This document shows, piece after piece, positions 1 through 7,763 of a stretch of 7,896 bases of DNA. Each line of letters starts with the position of its first letter. Position 1 is the first letter of the stretch. The translations under genes and the position numbers were made by a program. Source of the DNA: Bacteroidaceae bacterium (GTDB lineage Bacteria > Bacteroidota > Bacteroidia > Bacteroidales > Bacteroidaceae); assembly GCA_900752815.1 (NCBI GenBank), contig CAADWS010000006.1, positions 1 to 7,896 of the forward strand, read 5' to 3'. The notes under the pieces were generated by a model. That model ran no database searches, was not told the DNA's origin, and was given only the letters and a program-made list of their open reading frames with translations.

Positions 1-117
1 ACTTCTAATTTACTAAATATCAGCGATATGCGCAACCTTTCATACATAAATATTTTATCGATTTAATTCCGCCAACGGGTATATTATATATATGTGTATG
101 AACTGACGGTTGGAAAA

Positions 118-156
118 TGCTGCGGCGACACTGTTGTTGCCTGTGTTGCCGCAGCA
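118..156. repeat. Inverted repeat / strong hairpin
   Basis: The arms 118-131 and 143-156 pair over 14 bp with one G-T wobble (core TGCTGCGGC / GCCGCAGCA) around an 11-base loop. On the + strand no T-tract follows, so it is not a classical terminator for rightward transcription. On the - strand the stem is followed by TTTT, which would be a weak terminator for a leftward transcript. It could also be an mRNA-stabilising or processing structure after an upstream gene. The pairing is seen directly; the role is inferred. Confidence 0.5.
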
Positions 157-410
157 GCCGGCCGAAAACAGGTAGTTTCCTGTCGTAGTCAGCTTTCAGT
201 CACAGCTTTTCTGATTGAGATCTAAGGTTTCCGGTTCGACATGTTACGGTGGCTCTGTCACTCTTCCAGACGGCATTGTCCCGATGACAAGATGTAAGGG
301 AAGAAAGATACCGGAAGGTTGTCAGAATGTTTTCTACCAGATTCAGAATAGCGTTGATTCCTTCATACCGAAAAGATGAAGAATCGTTATGAGCTGGCTT
401 TATACGAGCT

Positions 411-442
411 TTTGCAATTTATATAATAACCTGTTAATTTAG
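411..442 (+). promoter_or_regulatory. Possible Bacteroides-type promoter for the FAS1 lipoprotein gene
   Basis: TTTG at 411-414 is followed after 20 bases by TAATTTAG at 435-442. This matches the Bacteroides sigma-ABfr consensus TTTG-N19-21-TAnnTTTG at all positions but one. Transcription would begin only a few bases before the ATG at 456, giving a nearly leaderless mRNA, which weakens the call. No Shine-Dalgarno sequence is visible before that ATG, as is common in Bacteroidetes. Confidence 0.35.
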
Positions 443-725
443 TAATACTACAAAGATGCTTACCAACAACGTAACCACCAAATCATCAATCAGGCACTAC
501 TTTAGTATTATTTTTATAGGTATCGCCTCGATTGTCTTTTCAAATTGTAAGGAGGTGATTGATGACTCAAATTTTGCCATCAAGACAGAAATGACGGCTG
601 CCGATTTCATAGACAGCGACCCTCGCTTCAGTATGATAAACGCCTTGTTCCACCGTGTGACGCTCGGTGATTCGGACGGGGCTTCCCCCATCTACAGCGT
701 GCTGACCGCGCGAGGTAACTACACG

Positions 726-730
726 ATTTC
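726..730 (+). other. Frameshift 1: one T apparently missing from a T-run
   Basis: The starting frame reads ACG ATT TCC TGC and continues with nonsense to the TGA at 795-797. Adding one T to the TTT run gives ACG ATT TTC CTG CCG ACC AAC GAT, that is TIFLPTND, the typical first conserved motif of a FAS1 domain. The lesion is therefore placed within 727-729. Whether it is biological or a homopolymer sequencing error cannot be told from the sequence. Confidence 0.8.
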
Positions 731-1708
731 CTGCCGACCAACGATGCTGTCACAAAGTATATGCAGGAGAATGGCGTGGCAGAAATCGAACAGTTGAGTG
801 ACTATCAGGCCAGCACTTTGGCCAAGAGCTGCATTCTGGACAACGGTGACAGCCAGGCGTTCGAGACGGCCGACCTGCCCACCAGCGGCGCGCTCAGCAT
901 TCCTAACCTCAACGACCGCATCCTGTCCTGCTCCATGGACGATGAGACCAACTACATCATCAACGGCACCTCCAAAATCATTGAAGGCGACAACGAAGTG
1001 TCCAACGGCTTCATCCATGTCGTAGAGGAAGTGGTCTGCCCCTCTTCGCTGACGCTTGACCGCCAGATTGGCGAAGCCGACAACATGAAGGTGTTCCACT
1101 ATCTGCTGACGCATACCACATGGTGCGACTCCCTGCGCGAGAATCTGGACATGTCCTATGAAGACCCCGATCGCCCTCTTACTCGTAACATGGGTGAATT
1201 CACTTATACCCGTTCCGAGCACCGCTACATCGGCTACACGGCTCTCGTTGAGCCGGATTCCGTCTATGAACAGACATTGGGCCTGAAGGTGGAGAAGGAC
1301 GAGCAGGGCAATCTGCTGAACGGTGCGGAACTGGCCGCAAAACTGACGGAATATGTGAAAAACGTTTACGGTTCGGAGCATCTGGACGACCCGTCCCATC
1401 CCGACAATCCGCTCAACCGCTTTGTGGCCTATCACCTGCTGTATGGCAAGATGCCCTACAACCGTCTGGTCTACCATTACAACGAGTACGGCTACAAGTA
1501 CGGTCAGTGGGACTCTCCGCAGATGAACAACGTCCCCACGAATGTGTGGGAATTCTACACCACCATGGGCCGGCATGCCGGCATTGTCAAGATAACCCAG
1601 GTGGGCGACGCCGGATTCGAGCACGACATCGAGCACAAGATTTATGCCAACCGCATTTCCAACTATGCCAATGGCCCGGAGGACGATTACCACGAAATCA
1701 GCGTAGAG

Positions 1709-1712
1709 CCCC
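1709..1712 (+). other. Frameshift 2: one extra C in a C-run
   Basis: The frame used from 731 to about 1711 continues as PRLCRHPHQSG and stops at 1742-1744. Removing one C from CCCC at 1709-1712 gives GAG CCC GGC TAT GCA GGC ATC, that is EPGYAGI. This then stays open through YYLPINQLLLYTD to the TAA at 2547-2549. The shift is opposite in sign to the one near 727 and restores the original frame. Confidence 0.75.
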
Positions 1713-2565
1713 GGCTATGCAGGCATCCTCATCAGTCCGGATAACGGGGAGAACGACAACAATGCGCTCAACGGCTATTATCTGCCCATCAACCAGCTGC
1801 TGCTTTACACCGACGGCTTCCGCAACGAACTCTACAAGCGCCGGATACGTATGGATATCTCTGCCACATTGCCCGAATTGGCTACCAACAATTATCGTGG
1901 TAACTATAAGACCTTCTTCGACGAGGGATACTTTGACCGCTTCGTCAATCAAAGCGCCAATACGCAGATGGGATACAGCCATCCGCAAGGTGCCGGATGG
2001 ATGGCCCTTTGGGGGGATGAATTCCGCGTTTTCGGACTTTATGACTTTACTTACAAACTCCCGCCCGTACCGAAGGATGGAACCTACGAAATCCGTATGG
2101 GTTGCTCTCACATGTATATTCGCGGCATGGCACAGATTTATTTCGGCGACGACCCTAACCGCCTTGTGCCCGTGGGTTTGCCCTATGACATGCGACTGCT
2201 GGCAAATCCCGACAATCCGGCCATTCCCTGGATTCCGGACGGCGACGACCCCACCATCAACCAGGAAAACGACAAGAACCTGCGCAACCAGGGATTCCTG
2301 AAAGCGCCCATGTATTTCACATACAGCACCGGACAGGCCGACCAGCCGATGCGGCACATGAACACCGGTAACGGTACCTATTGTGCTCTTCGCAAGATTA
2401 TCACCACCGCGGACATGAAGGCTGACAAAACTTATTATCTGCGTTTCAAGTCGGCGCTGAAGAAAACGGATGCCGAGCTCAATCTGGATTATTTTGAGTA
2501 TGCTTCTACGGCCGTGTACAACGGCGTTCAATTGGAAGACTACTGGTAAGTATCCGTATTCGGGA

Positions 2566-2605
2566 GGGGACTGATTCAAAATAAAGAATCGGTCCCCCCC
2601 CTTTT
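2566..2605 (+). terminator. Terminator-like hairpin after the FAS1 lipoprotein gene
   Basis: Arms 2566-2577 and 2586-2597 pair over 12 bp (GGGGACTGATTC with GAATCGGTCCCC, one T-G wobble) around the loop AAAATAAA. CCCCTTTT follows. The hairpin begins 16 bases after the stop codon. The T-tract is short and displaced by four C, so efficiency is uncertain, but position and shape fit an intrinsic terminator. It would separate this gene's transcript from the GH31 gene. Confidence 0.65.
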
Positions 2606-2655
2606 CCATAAGCAGATAGGACGGACAAATGCGGGCTTATTGTACACGGTAAGTT

Positions 2656-2760
2656 ATGAAGGTGGTGGAATGTATTCCCGCCGTATTGTTCATCCTTTCT
2701 GTTTCTTTCGTATCGGTTCCGGCGGATGCCGAGAGGGGCCGTGCTTTGTTGTCGTCGTGA
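2656..2760 (+). CDS. Possible 34-residue ORF resembling a lone signal peptide
   Basis: The frame runs from the ATG at 2656 to the TGA at 2758-2760. It starts MKVVE, has a hydrophobic stretch (AVLFILSVSFVSV), then PADA, which looks like a signal peptidase I site (about residue 25), and ends nine residues later. There is no obvious promoter or ribosome-binding site. It may be the stump of a deleted secreted-enzyme gene, a small secreted peptide, or chance. It lies between the terminator of the FAS1 gene and the promoter-like box of the GH31 gene. I do not recognise it; the signal-peptide shape is seen, and expression is not shown. Confidence 0.25.
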   Translation: MKVVECIPAVLFILSVSFVSVPADAERGRALLSS

Positions 2761-2786
2761 CTAATGGGTGAAAAATACAGGTATCC

Positions 2787-2817
2787 GCTGTGCATCCGGA
2801 AAAAACGGTTAATTTTG
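2787..2817 (+). promoter_or_regulatory. Probable promoter of the GH31 gene (perfect -7 box)
   Basis: TAATTTTG at 2810-2817 matches the Bacteroides -7 consensus TAnnTTTG exactly. The region where TTTG is expected, about 19 bases upstream, holds only GCTG (2787-2790), a poor match, so the promoter may need an activator. Transcription would start near 2820-2824, giving a leader of about 140 bases. A seven-codon frame (MKGLILG, 2823-2846) begins right at the predicted start; I have no evidence that it is translated. Confidence 0.5.
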
Positions 2818-2865
2818 CATCTATGAAAGGACTGATTTTAGGTTAACCTGAGAATCTCGTAAATC

Positions 2866-2884
2866 GAACTGTAAAAAACAGTTT
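2866..2884 (+). repeat. Small hairpin in the GH31 leader
   Basis: AACTGT (2867-2872) and ACAGTT (2878-2883) pair perfectly around five A, and G2866-T2884 can add a wobble pair. It lies within the predicted 5' untranslated leader of the GH31 gene, about 80 bases before its start codon. No T-tract follows beyond TTT, so attenuation is not supported. It could equally be a small operator palindrome. Confidence 0.3.
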
Positions 2885-2961
2885 CAATCTGTCTGTATGC
2901 GATACTTCTCTTGCAGCATATTATGATATTGTATAAACTATGTAAAACTTACGAATGAAAA

Positions 2962-5202
2962 ATGAACCGACTGTTTAGATTTTTTGCTGCGGCATTGCTG
3001 TTACTCGTGTCGCAGCCGTCGGCAGCCCGTGAATTTGTGCTGGGCAATTATCGTCTGACTTTTATCACCGACCACCTCGTGCGTCTGGAGTATGCGGTAG
3101 GGCAGAGATTTCTGAACGATTCCACGTTGTTTGCCGTCAACCGCAGGGATTTTCCCGTGGAGGTGACGATGAAAAAGAACGGACGAAAACATGTTTTTAC
3201 CACCAAGGCCATGACGGTGGAGTTGGATAACGACGGCTTTCCCTACGGACAGAACAATCTGCGCATCACCTTTCTCATGCAAGGCAAGACCAAAGGCTGG
3301 TGCCTGACCGACGGACAGAGCGGCAACCTGCGCGGCGCGCTGGTGACGCTCGACGGCGTTAGCGGAGAGGCTCCGCGGCAGGAAGGACTGCTGAGCCGCA
3401 ACGGCTGGTATCTGATTGACGACACGGGCAAGGACGTTTACAGGAACGGACGGCTTGCCGTGCGCGACCGCAATCATGTGCAGGACTTCTATTTCTTTGC
3501 TTATGGCACCGACTACAAGGCTGCGCTCAAGTCGCTGGCAGCCATCAGCGGACCGGCTCCCATGACCCGGAAATATGTGCACGGCGCCTGGTATTGCCGC
3601 TGGTGGCAGTATACGGCCGATGACTACCGCGAGCTGGTGCGGGGCTATCATGAGCACGATTTCCCGCTGGACATCATGGTGTTTGATATGGACTGGCACA
3701 AGAAGGATTTTGCTTCGGGCACCGGACACGCCTTTACACGCGGCTGGACCGGCTACAGCTGGAACCGGAAACTGATTCCCGACCCTGCCGGACTGATTAA
3801 GGAATTCAAGGACCAGCAGGTGTATGTCGTCCTGAACGAGCATCCGCACGACGGCTTGCGGCCGGAGGAGGATGCCTATGAGGCCTTTGCCGCTGCGCTT
3901 GGCGAGAAATACACCCGCGACGGGGTGCCCCTCTTTGATGCCGGCGACCCGGTCTACATGGAGCAGTTCATGAAGCATGCCCACAAGGAGTCCGACGATA
4001 TGGGCGTGGCCTTCTGGTGGCTCGACTGGCAGCAGGACTATGCTTACCCGTATGTGCGCGGCACAACGACCCGTCATCTGCCCTGGCTGAACGAAATCTA
4101 TTACAACTATTCCGCGCGCGACCAGTTGCGCGGGGCCGGCTTCAGTCGCTGGGGCGGATGGGGCGACCATCGTCATCCCATTCAGTTTTCGGGCGATGCC
4201 GTGGGCAACTGGGAGACACTCCGTTTTGAAGTGGACCTGACCACAACGAGCGGCAATGCCGGCTGTTTCTTCTGGGCGCACGACATCGGCGGCTTCTATG
4301 ACGGTCTTGACCCTGAACTGTATACGCGCTGGACGCAGTTCGGACTGCTCAACTCTTCGCTGCGCATCCATTCCGTGGTGGGCGAGAAGAGCGACCGCCG
4401 GCCCTGGCTCTGGGGTGAGCGGGAGGAGAAGGCCATGCGCCGTGTTTACCATCTGCGTTCCCAGCTGATGCCCTACATCTATTCTTCCGTGCGCCAGTGC
4501 CACACGGACATGTTGCCGCTGAACCGCGGACTCTACATAGAGCAGCCGGAGGAAGAGGCATCCTACCAGCACCCCTATGAATTCTACTTTGGCGACCTGA
4601 TCCTGGGAGCGCCGGTAACGGAACCCGGAAAGGGGGCGGACCGGACGGTGGACCAGCAGGTGTGGTTCCCGGCCGGCTGCGACTGGTACAGCCTGTTTAC
4701 CGGGAAGCGTTTCCAAGGAGGAACCACGGCTACCGTGAGCTGCCCGCTGGAGGAATCGCCGGTCTTTGTCAAGGGCGGATGGCCGCTGCCCATGCAGCCT
4801 TATCGCGAACGGATGGCTTCTGCGCCGCTCGACACGCTGGTGGTGCGCTGCTATCCCGGCCGTGAAGGAGACAATAATACCTATACTCTCTATGAGGACG
4901 ACGGACTGACGAAGGACTACATGAAAGGGCGGTTTGCCACGACCGAACTGAAGTATAGCCGGACGCCGGAGGCCGTGGAAGTGGCAGTGGCGCCGGCCCG
5001 GGGCGAGTATGAGGGACAGCCAAGGCTGCGTGCCTATGAAATCCAGTTGCCCGGTCTGCCGGAAAAGGCCAGAGTGCGCGTCAACGGGCGCCGTGCCAAG
5101 GCGGTTTATGACAACGAGTTGCAAGGATTGCGCGTCAGCGTGAAGGCAACGCCGGTTGACCGCGGCATCGTGGTGCGTGTGGAGAACGGAGACCGCCGGT
5201 AG
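2962..5202 (+). CDS. Secreted glycoside hydrolase family 31 enzyme
   Basis: A retaining glycosidase expected to cleave terminal alpha-linked sugars from oligosaccharides in the periplasm or outside the cell. It has 746 residues. Residues 1-22 are a Sec signal peptide (MNRLFRF, a leucine-rich core, then PSAA before R23). An N-terminal beta-sandwich runs to about 200 and the (beta/alpha)8 barrel covers about 205-510. D355 in FWWLDWQQ sits where GH31 has its nucleophile, and D412 in QFSGD where it has the acid/base; HDIGGF (440-445) and ILGAPVTEPG (547-556) are further family landmarks. C-terminal beta domains follow, with the DUF5110-like LYEDDGLTKDY near 643-653. Most alpha-glucosidases read WxDMNE at the nucleophile, so WLDWQQ points to another subfamily; alpha-galactosidase, alpha-xylosidase or alpha-N-acetylhexosaminidase activity cannot be separated by eye. 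The start at 2962 is chosen because it gives the signal peptide. The frame is intact and ends in TAG. A leader of about 140 bases lies upstream, and the GH3 gene follows after 163 bases. Confidence 0.9.
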   Translation: MNRLFRFFAAALLLLVSQPSAAREFVLGNYRLTFITDHLVRLEYAVGQRFLNDSTLFAVNRRDFPVEVTMKKNGRKHVFTTKAMTVELDNDGFPYGQNNLRITFLMQGKTKGWCLTDGQSGNLRGALVTLDGVSGEAPRQEGLLSRNGWYLIDDTGKDVYRNGRLAVRDRNHVQDFYFFAYGTDYKAALKSLAAISGPAPMTRKYVHGAWYCRWWQYTADDYRELVRGYHEHDFPLDIMVFDMDWHKKDFASGTGHAFTRGWTGYSWNRKLIPDPAGLIKEFKDQQVYVVLNEHPHDGLRPEEDAYEAFAAALGEKYTRDGVPLFDAGDPVYMEQFMKHAHKESDDMGVAFWWLDWQQDYAYPYVRGTTTRHLPWLNEIYYNYSARDQLRGAGFSRWGGWGDHRHPIQFSGDAVGNWETLRFEVDLTTTSGNAGCFFWAHDIGGFYDGLDPELYTRWTQFGLLNSSLRIHSVVGEKSDRRPWLWGEREEKAMRRVYHLRSQLMPYIYSSVRQCHTDMLPLNRGLYIEQPEEEASYQHPYEFYFGDLILGAPVTEPGKGADRTVDQQVWFPAGCDWYSLFTGKRFQGGTTATVSCPLEESPVFVKGGWPLPMQPYRERMASAPLDTLVVRCYPGREGDNNTYTLYEDDGLTKDYMKGRFATTELKYSRTPEAVEVAVAPARGEYEGQPRLRAYEIQLPGLPEKARVRVNGRRAKAVYDNELQGLRVSVKATPVDRGIVVRVENGDRR

Positions 5203-5365
5203 CTGCCGGTATTGTTCTTGGGAGAAATCTTTTTCCGTCAGGAAGGGTTCCTCCTTTCTTCTTTTCAGAAAACAGGTGGCCTGAAGGGGGCAGACTGTCG
5301 TGCACGGACCGTAATGTGCCGGGTGCCGGGTGCTCCTGAGGGCTGACAGAAAAACAGAATACGAA
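5203..5365 (+). other. Spacer between the GH31 and GH3 genes
   Basis: This 163-base gap shows no strong terminator: only a 5-bp hairpin (5240-5252, AGGAA/TTCCT, three-base loop) followed by a pyrimidine-rich tract with TTTT, and a short tandem TGCCGGG repeat near 5317-5332. I see no convincing Bacteroides promoter. The two enzymes could therefore be co-transcribed, with GH3 translation depending on read-through from GH31. Confidence 0.4.
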
Positions 5366-7549
5366 ATGAGTAGGACAAGAAAAATGATTTTGACCGGTGC
5401 CATGTTCCTGGCGCTGCACGGGGTGGCGCAGCAGCTGCCCTATCAGGACGCCAGTCGGCCGGTGGAGCAGCGGGTGCAGGACCTCCTGAACCGGATGACG
5501 CTCGAAGAGAAAATTGCAGAACTGAATCTGGTGCCGTATTATGCGAGCAACGACTCCGCCCTGCGGGCCGGCATCCGTGGCGGCCGCATCGGGGCGTTTC
5601 TGAAAGCCAACGGGGCCGCCCTGAACCATACGCTGCAGGAAGAAGCGCTGAAGCACAGCCGGCTGGGCATTCCGCTGATGTTTCACGAAGATGTGATTCA
5701 CGGTTACCGCACCCTCACGCCCATTCCCCTGGCCGAGGCTTGCAGCTGGGACACGGCGCTGGTGCGCCGCAGTGCCGAAACTGCGGCAGCCGAAGCTGCT
5801 GCGTCGGGCATACATCTGACGTATGCGCCGATGGTGGACATTTCGAACGATCCGCGGTGGGGACGCATCATGGAGACGTCGGGTTAGGACGCTTTTCTGG
5901 GTGCAGCCATGTCGGCCGCCCGTGTGCACGGCTTCCAGGGGGCCGACCTTTCGGACGGCAGCCATCTGGCGGCTTGTGTGAAGCACTTTGCCGGATACGG
6001 AGCCTTGCTGGCCGGCCGCGACTATCAGAACACCGACTTCTCGCTGCGCGACCTGCGTGAGCGCTACCTTCCTCCCTTCCAGGCGGCCGTGGATGCCGGA
6101 GTGGCTTCGGTGATGTGTTCCTATACCAGTTTCGACGGCGAACCGCTCACTATGAACCGTTTCATGAATACGGACGTGCTGCGGGGGGAAATGGGATTCC
6201 GTGGACTGCTGATGAGCGACTGGACCACCTTGTCGCACGCCGTCAGCGAGGGAGCCGCGGCCGACGGCATGGAATCCTCGCGCAGAGGACTGGAGAGCGG
6301 ACTGGACATGGACATGAGTTCGTGGAACTATTCCCGGCACTTGAAACGGCTGGTGGAAACGGGGAAGTTGGACCGCGAATGGGTGGACCGCTCTGCCGCC
6401 AGAGCGTTGGAACTGAAGTTCCGTATGGGGCTTTTCGACAATCCATATGCCTATTTTGACACACGGCGGGAGAAGCGTGTGGTGGGCAGCAGCGAGGTGC
6501 GGCGTGCGGCTTTCGACATGGCCTGCGCCAGTATGGTGCTGCTGAAGAACGAGCGGGCCGTTTTGCCGCTTGCGCCGGACCGTAAGGTGGCATTGGTGGG
6601 GCCTTTCGCGGAAATGCAGAAGGACCTGCTGGGGTCGTGGACCATGATGGGAAAGGCCGATGAAGTGGTGACGGTGGCTGCCGGGATGGACCGGCGCATG
6701 AAGGCTTCATGCCTGCTGAAGGCCGGCTGCAAGCTGGATTTTACCGAAACGGATGTGGAACGGATGGTGGCGGCGGCCCGTGCGGCCGATGTGATTGTTG
6801 CCTGTGTGGGGGAATCGGCCGGCCGCATCGGCGAGGCTGTGACCACCGGCAGTCTGTCGTTGCCCGCTGCGCAGTTGCGCCTGCTGGGTGAGTTGAAGAA
6901 GACCGGAAAACCCGTGGTGGCGGTGCTGTTCAACGGCCGGCCGCTGGTGCTCGGCGACGTGCTTGACCGTTGCGATGCCTTGCTCGAAGCCTGGTATCCC
7001 GGAACAATGGGCGGTGAGGCCGTGGCGGCAGTGCTGACCGGGGAATATAATCCTTCGGGCAAACTGGTGCAGACCTTTCCGCGGGCAGAGGGACAGGTGC
7101 CGCTTGCTTACAATTTCCGCCGCACTTTCGGGTATGTGCACCACCGGGACATGGAGAGCGGTCCGCAGTTCCCCTTCGGATTCGGCCTGAGCTACACCAC
7201 GTTCCGCTATGACGCGCCGCGGGTGAACCGCACCGAGTTCTGCCGCAACGACACGGTGGAAGTGACGGTGAGGGTGACGAATACCGGAAAAGTGGCCGGA
7301 CGTGAAATCGTGCAGCTTTATGTGCGCGACGAGGTGGCCACTGTCGTGCCCCGTGAGCGCGAACTCAAAGGTTTCCTCCCGGTGGACCTGAAGCCGGGCG
7401 AAAGCCGGGAAGTGAAGTTCCGGTTGCCCTCCCGGCTCTTTATGATGTATGACAACCGGATGAAGTGGGTGCTCGAACCGGGATATTTCCGCATTCAGAC
7501 GGGCGGGGCGTCCGATAGTTTGAAGGAGGTGCGAATCCGTTTCTCCTGA
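5366..7549 (+). pseudogene. Secreted BglX-like GH3 beta-glycosidase, interrupted by an in-frame TAG
   Basis: The family releases terminal beta-linked glucose (or xylose) from oligosaccharides in the periplasm. The full frame spans 728 codons including the final stop, close to the roughly 765 residues of E. coli BglX. Residues 1-21 are a signal peptide (MSRTRK, a hydrophobic core, GVA before Q22). The GH3 N-terminal barrel follows: FHEDVIHGYRT (107-115), MVDISNDPRWGRIME (156-170), KHFAGYG (206-212), and LMSDW with the expected nucleophile D285. The second GH3 domain (about 380-570) contains VGESAGRIGEA (481-491), and an Fn3-like domain ends the protein (NTGKVAGREIVQLYV, 639-653). Codon 174 is TAG where relatives have Glu (SGEDPYLG-type motif; here SG-stop-DAFLG). 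Translation therefore gives only 173 residues without the nucleophile. A restart at the ATG at 5909 would lack the signal peptide and half the barrel. I prefer the start at 5366 over the GTG at 5330, which adds 12 residues before the signal peptide. The rest of the frame is undamaged, so the lesion is recent or a sequencing error. Confidence 0.85.
5885..5887 (+). other. Premature amber codon in the GH3 gene
   Basis: The reading frame is ATG GAG ACG TCG GGT TAG GAC GCT TTT CTG GGT, and it stays open on both sides. The family consensus at this place is G-E-D-P-x-L-G, so the stop most simply reflects one GAG to TAG transversion. No length change is involved, so a homopolymer indel cannot explain it. 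Confidence 0.9.
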
Positions 7550-7678
7550 CCCGTGGCAGGGGCCTATACGGTTATTGGGAATTATACTTTTTTACAAAAG
7601 TTTGAGATTTGAAAACAATCAGGCGGTGGAGAAGAGCCGCTGCCGTGTTTGCAGGAAAGGCGGTATGCGGGAGTCGTG

Positions 7679-7744
7679 AAAACACTCCGGCCGCAAGAAA
7701 ATCCGGAAACTACGACAGTTTTTACGAAAGTAGGGAGTGTTTTT
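7679..7744 (+). terminator. Long-arm inverted repeat ending in a T-run; possible GH3 terminator
   Basis: AAAACACTCC (7679-7688) pairs perfectly with GGAGTGTTTT (7734-7743) across 45 bases, and inner bases CTAC and GTAG can add a short stem. The right arm ends in TTTTT (7740-7744). It could terminate the GH3 transcript about 190 bases after the stop codon, but the long intervening segment is unusual for an intrinsic terminator. Only the pairing is seen directly. Confidence 0.3.
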
Positions 7745-7763
7745 CCTCCCGGTAGATTTGAAA

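Larger units (their letters stand above)
1..455. other. Gene-free upstream region
   Basis: I see no supportable gene here. The first 66 bases are open in frame 1 (21 codons to a TAA at 64-66) and could be the tail of a gene lying outside the window, but the encoded residues match nothing I recognise. The stretch 40-105 is very A/T-rich. A strong hairpin lies at 118-156 and a possible promoter at 411-442; both are listed separately. From 157 to 410 I see no repeat, RNA gene or conserved element. If SusC/SusD genes precede the fasciclin gene, they lie outside this window. Confidence 0.6.
456..2549 (+). pseudogene. FAS1 (fasciclin)-domain surface lipoprotein, broken by two frameshifts
   Basis: When repaired this reads as one protein of about 697 residues. 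Residues 1-31 form a lipoprotein signal: basic start, hydrophobic IIFIGIASIVF, then the lipobox-like FSNC with the lipidated Cys at 31. The acidic stretch after it (KEVIDD) would suit export to the cell surface. A FAS1 domain covers about 48-198, with the landmarks GNYTIFLPTNDAV (I91 depends on the repair) and NGFIHVVEEV. A second, degenerate FAS1 covers about 200-450, with YTALVEPD, FVAYHLLYGKMP and YYLPINQLLL. Residues 466-697 form a C-terminal domain I cannot name. In Bacteroidetes such lipoproteins are often encoded in polysaccharide-utilization loci near SusC/SusD; glycan binding is an inference. As written, translation from 456 stops at 797 (113 residues). The other frames resume at 761-1744 and, open from about 1713, at 1851-2549. 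Both lesions lie in short homopolymers and cancel in frame. A working gene with sequencing errors is the alternative. Confidence 0.75.

Noticed and set aside
1..66. 3' end of an upstream gene in frame 1
   Set aside because: Only 21 codons are available, the composition is A/T-rich like the leader, and no family-specific residues can be recognised.
726..1712. Programmed ribosomal frameshifting in the FAS1 gene
   Set aside because: It would need a -1 shift at ATT-TC and later a +1 shift at CCC-C in one gene. No heptanucleotide slippery site or downstream pseudoknot is evident, and FAS1 lipoproteins are not known to need it.
2955..2978. ATG at 2955 just before the GH31 gene
   Set aside because: It opens a different frame that stops after seven codons; the ATG at 2962 leads straight into a good signal peptide.
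5240..5265. Terminator between the GH31 and GH3 genes
   Set aside because: The stem has only five pairs with a three-base loop and is followed by a mixed C/T tract, too weak to call.
5330..5365. GTG start for the GH3 gene at 5330
   Set aside because: It would put 12 charged residues ahead of an otherwise normal signal peptide; the ATG at 5366 gives a typical one.
3001..5403. An 800-codon open frame on the - strand opposite the GH31 gene, and similar long antisense frames opposite the other genes
   Set aside because: They mirror the codon structure of the sense genes, have no recognisable domains, and the sense strand encodes clear GH31 motifs. They are by-products of G/C-rich third positions.
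5200..5887. Reassignment of TAG as a sense codon
   Set aside because: The GH31 gene ends with TAG just where its C-terminal domain should end, and reading through would add 47 unrelated codons. Only one internal TAG is seen.
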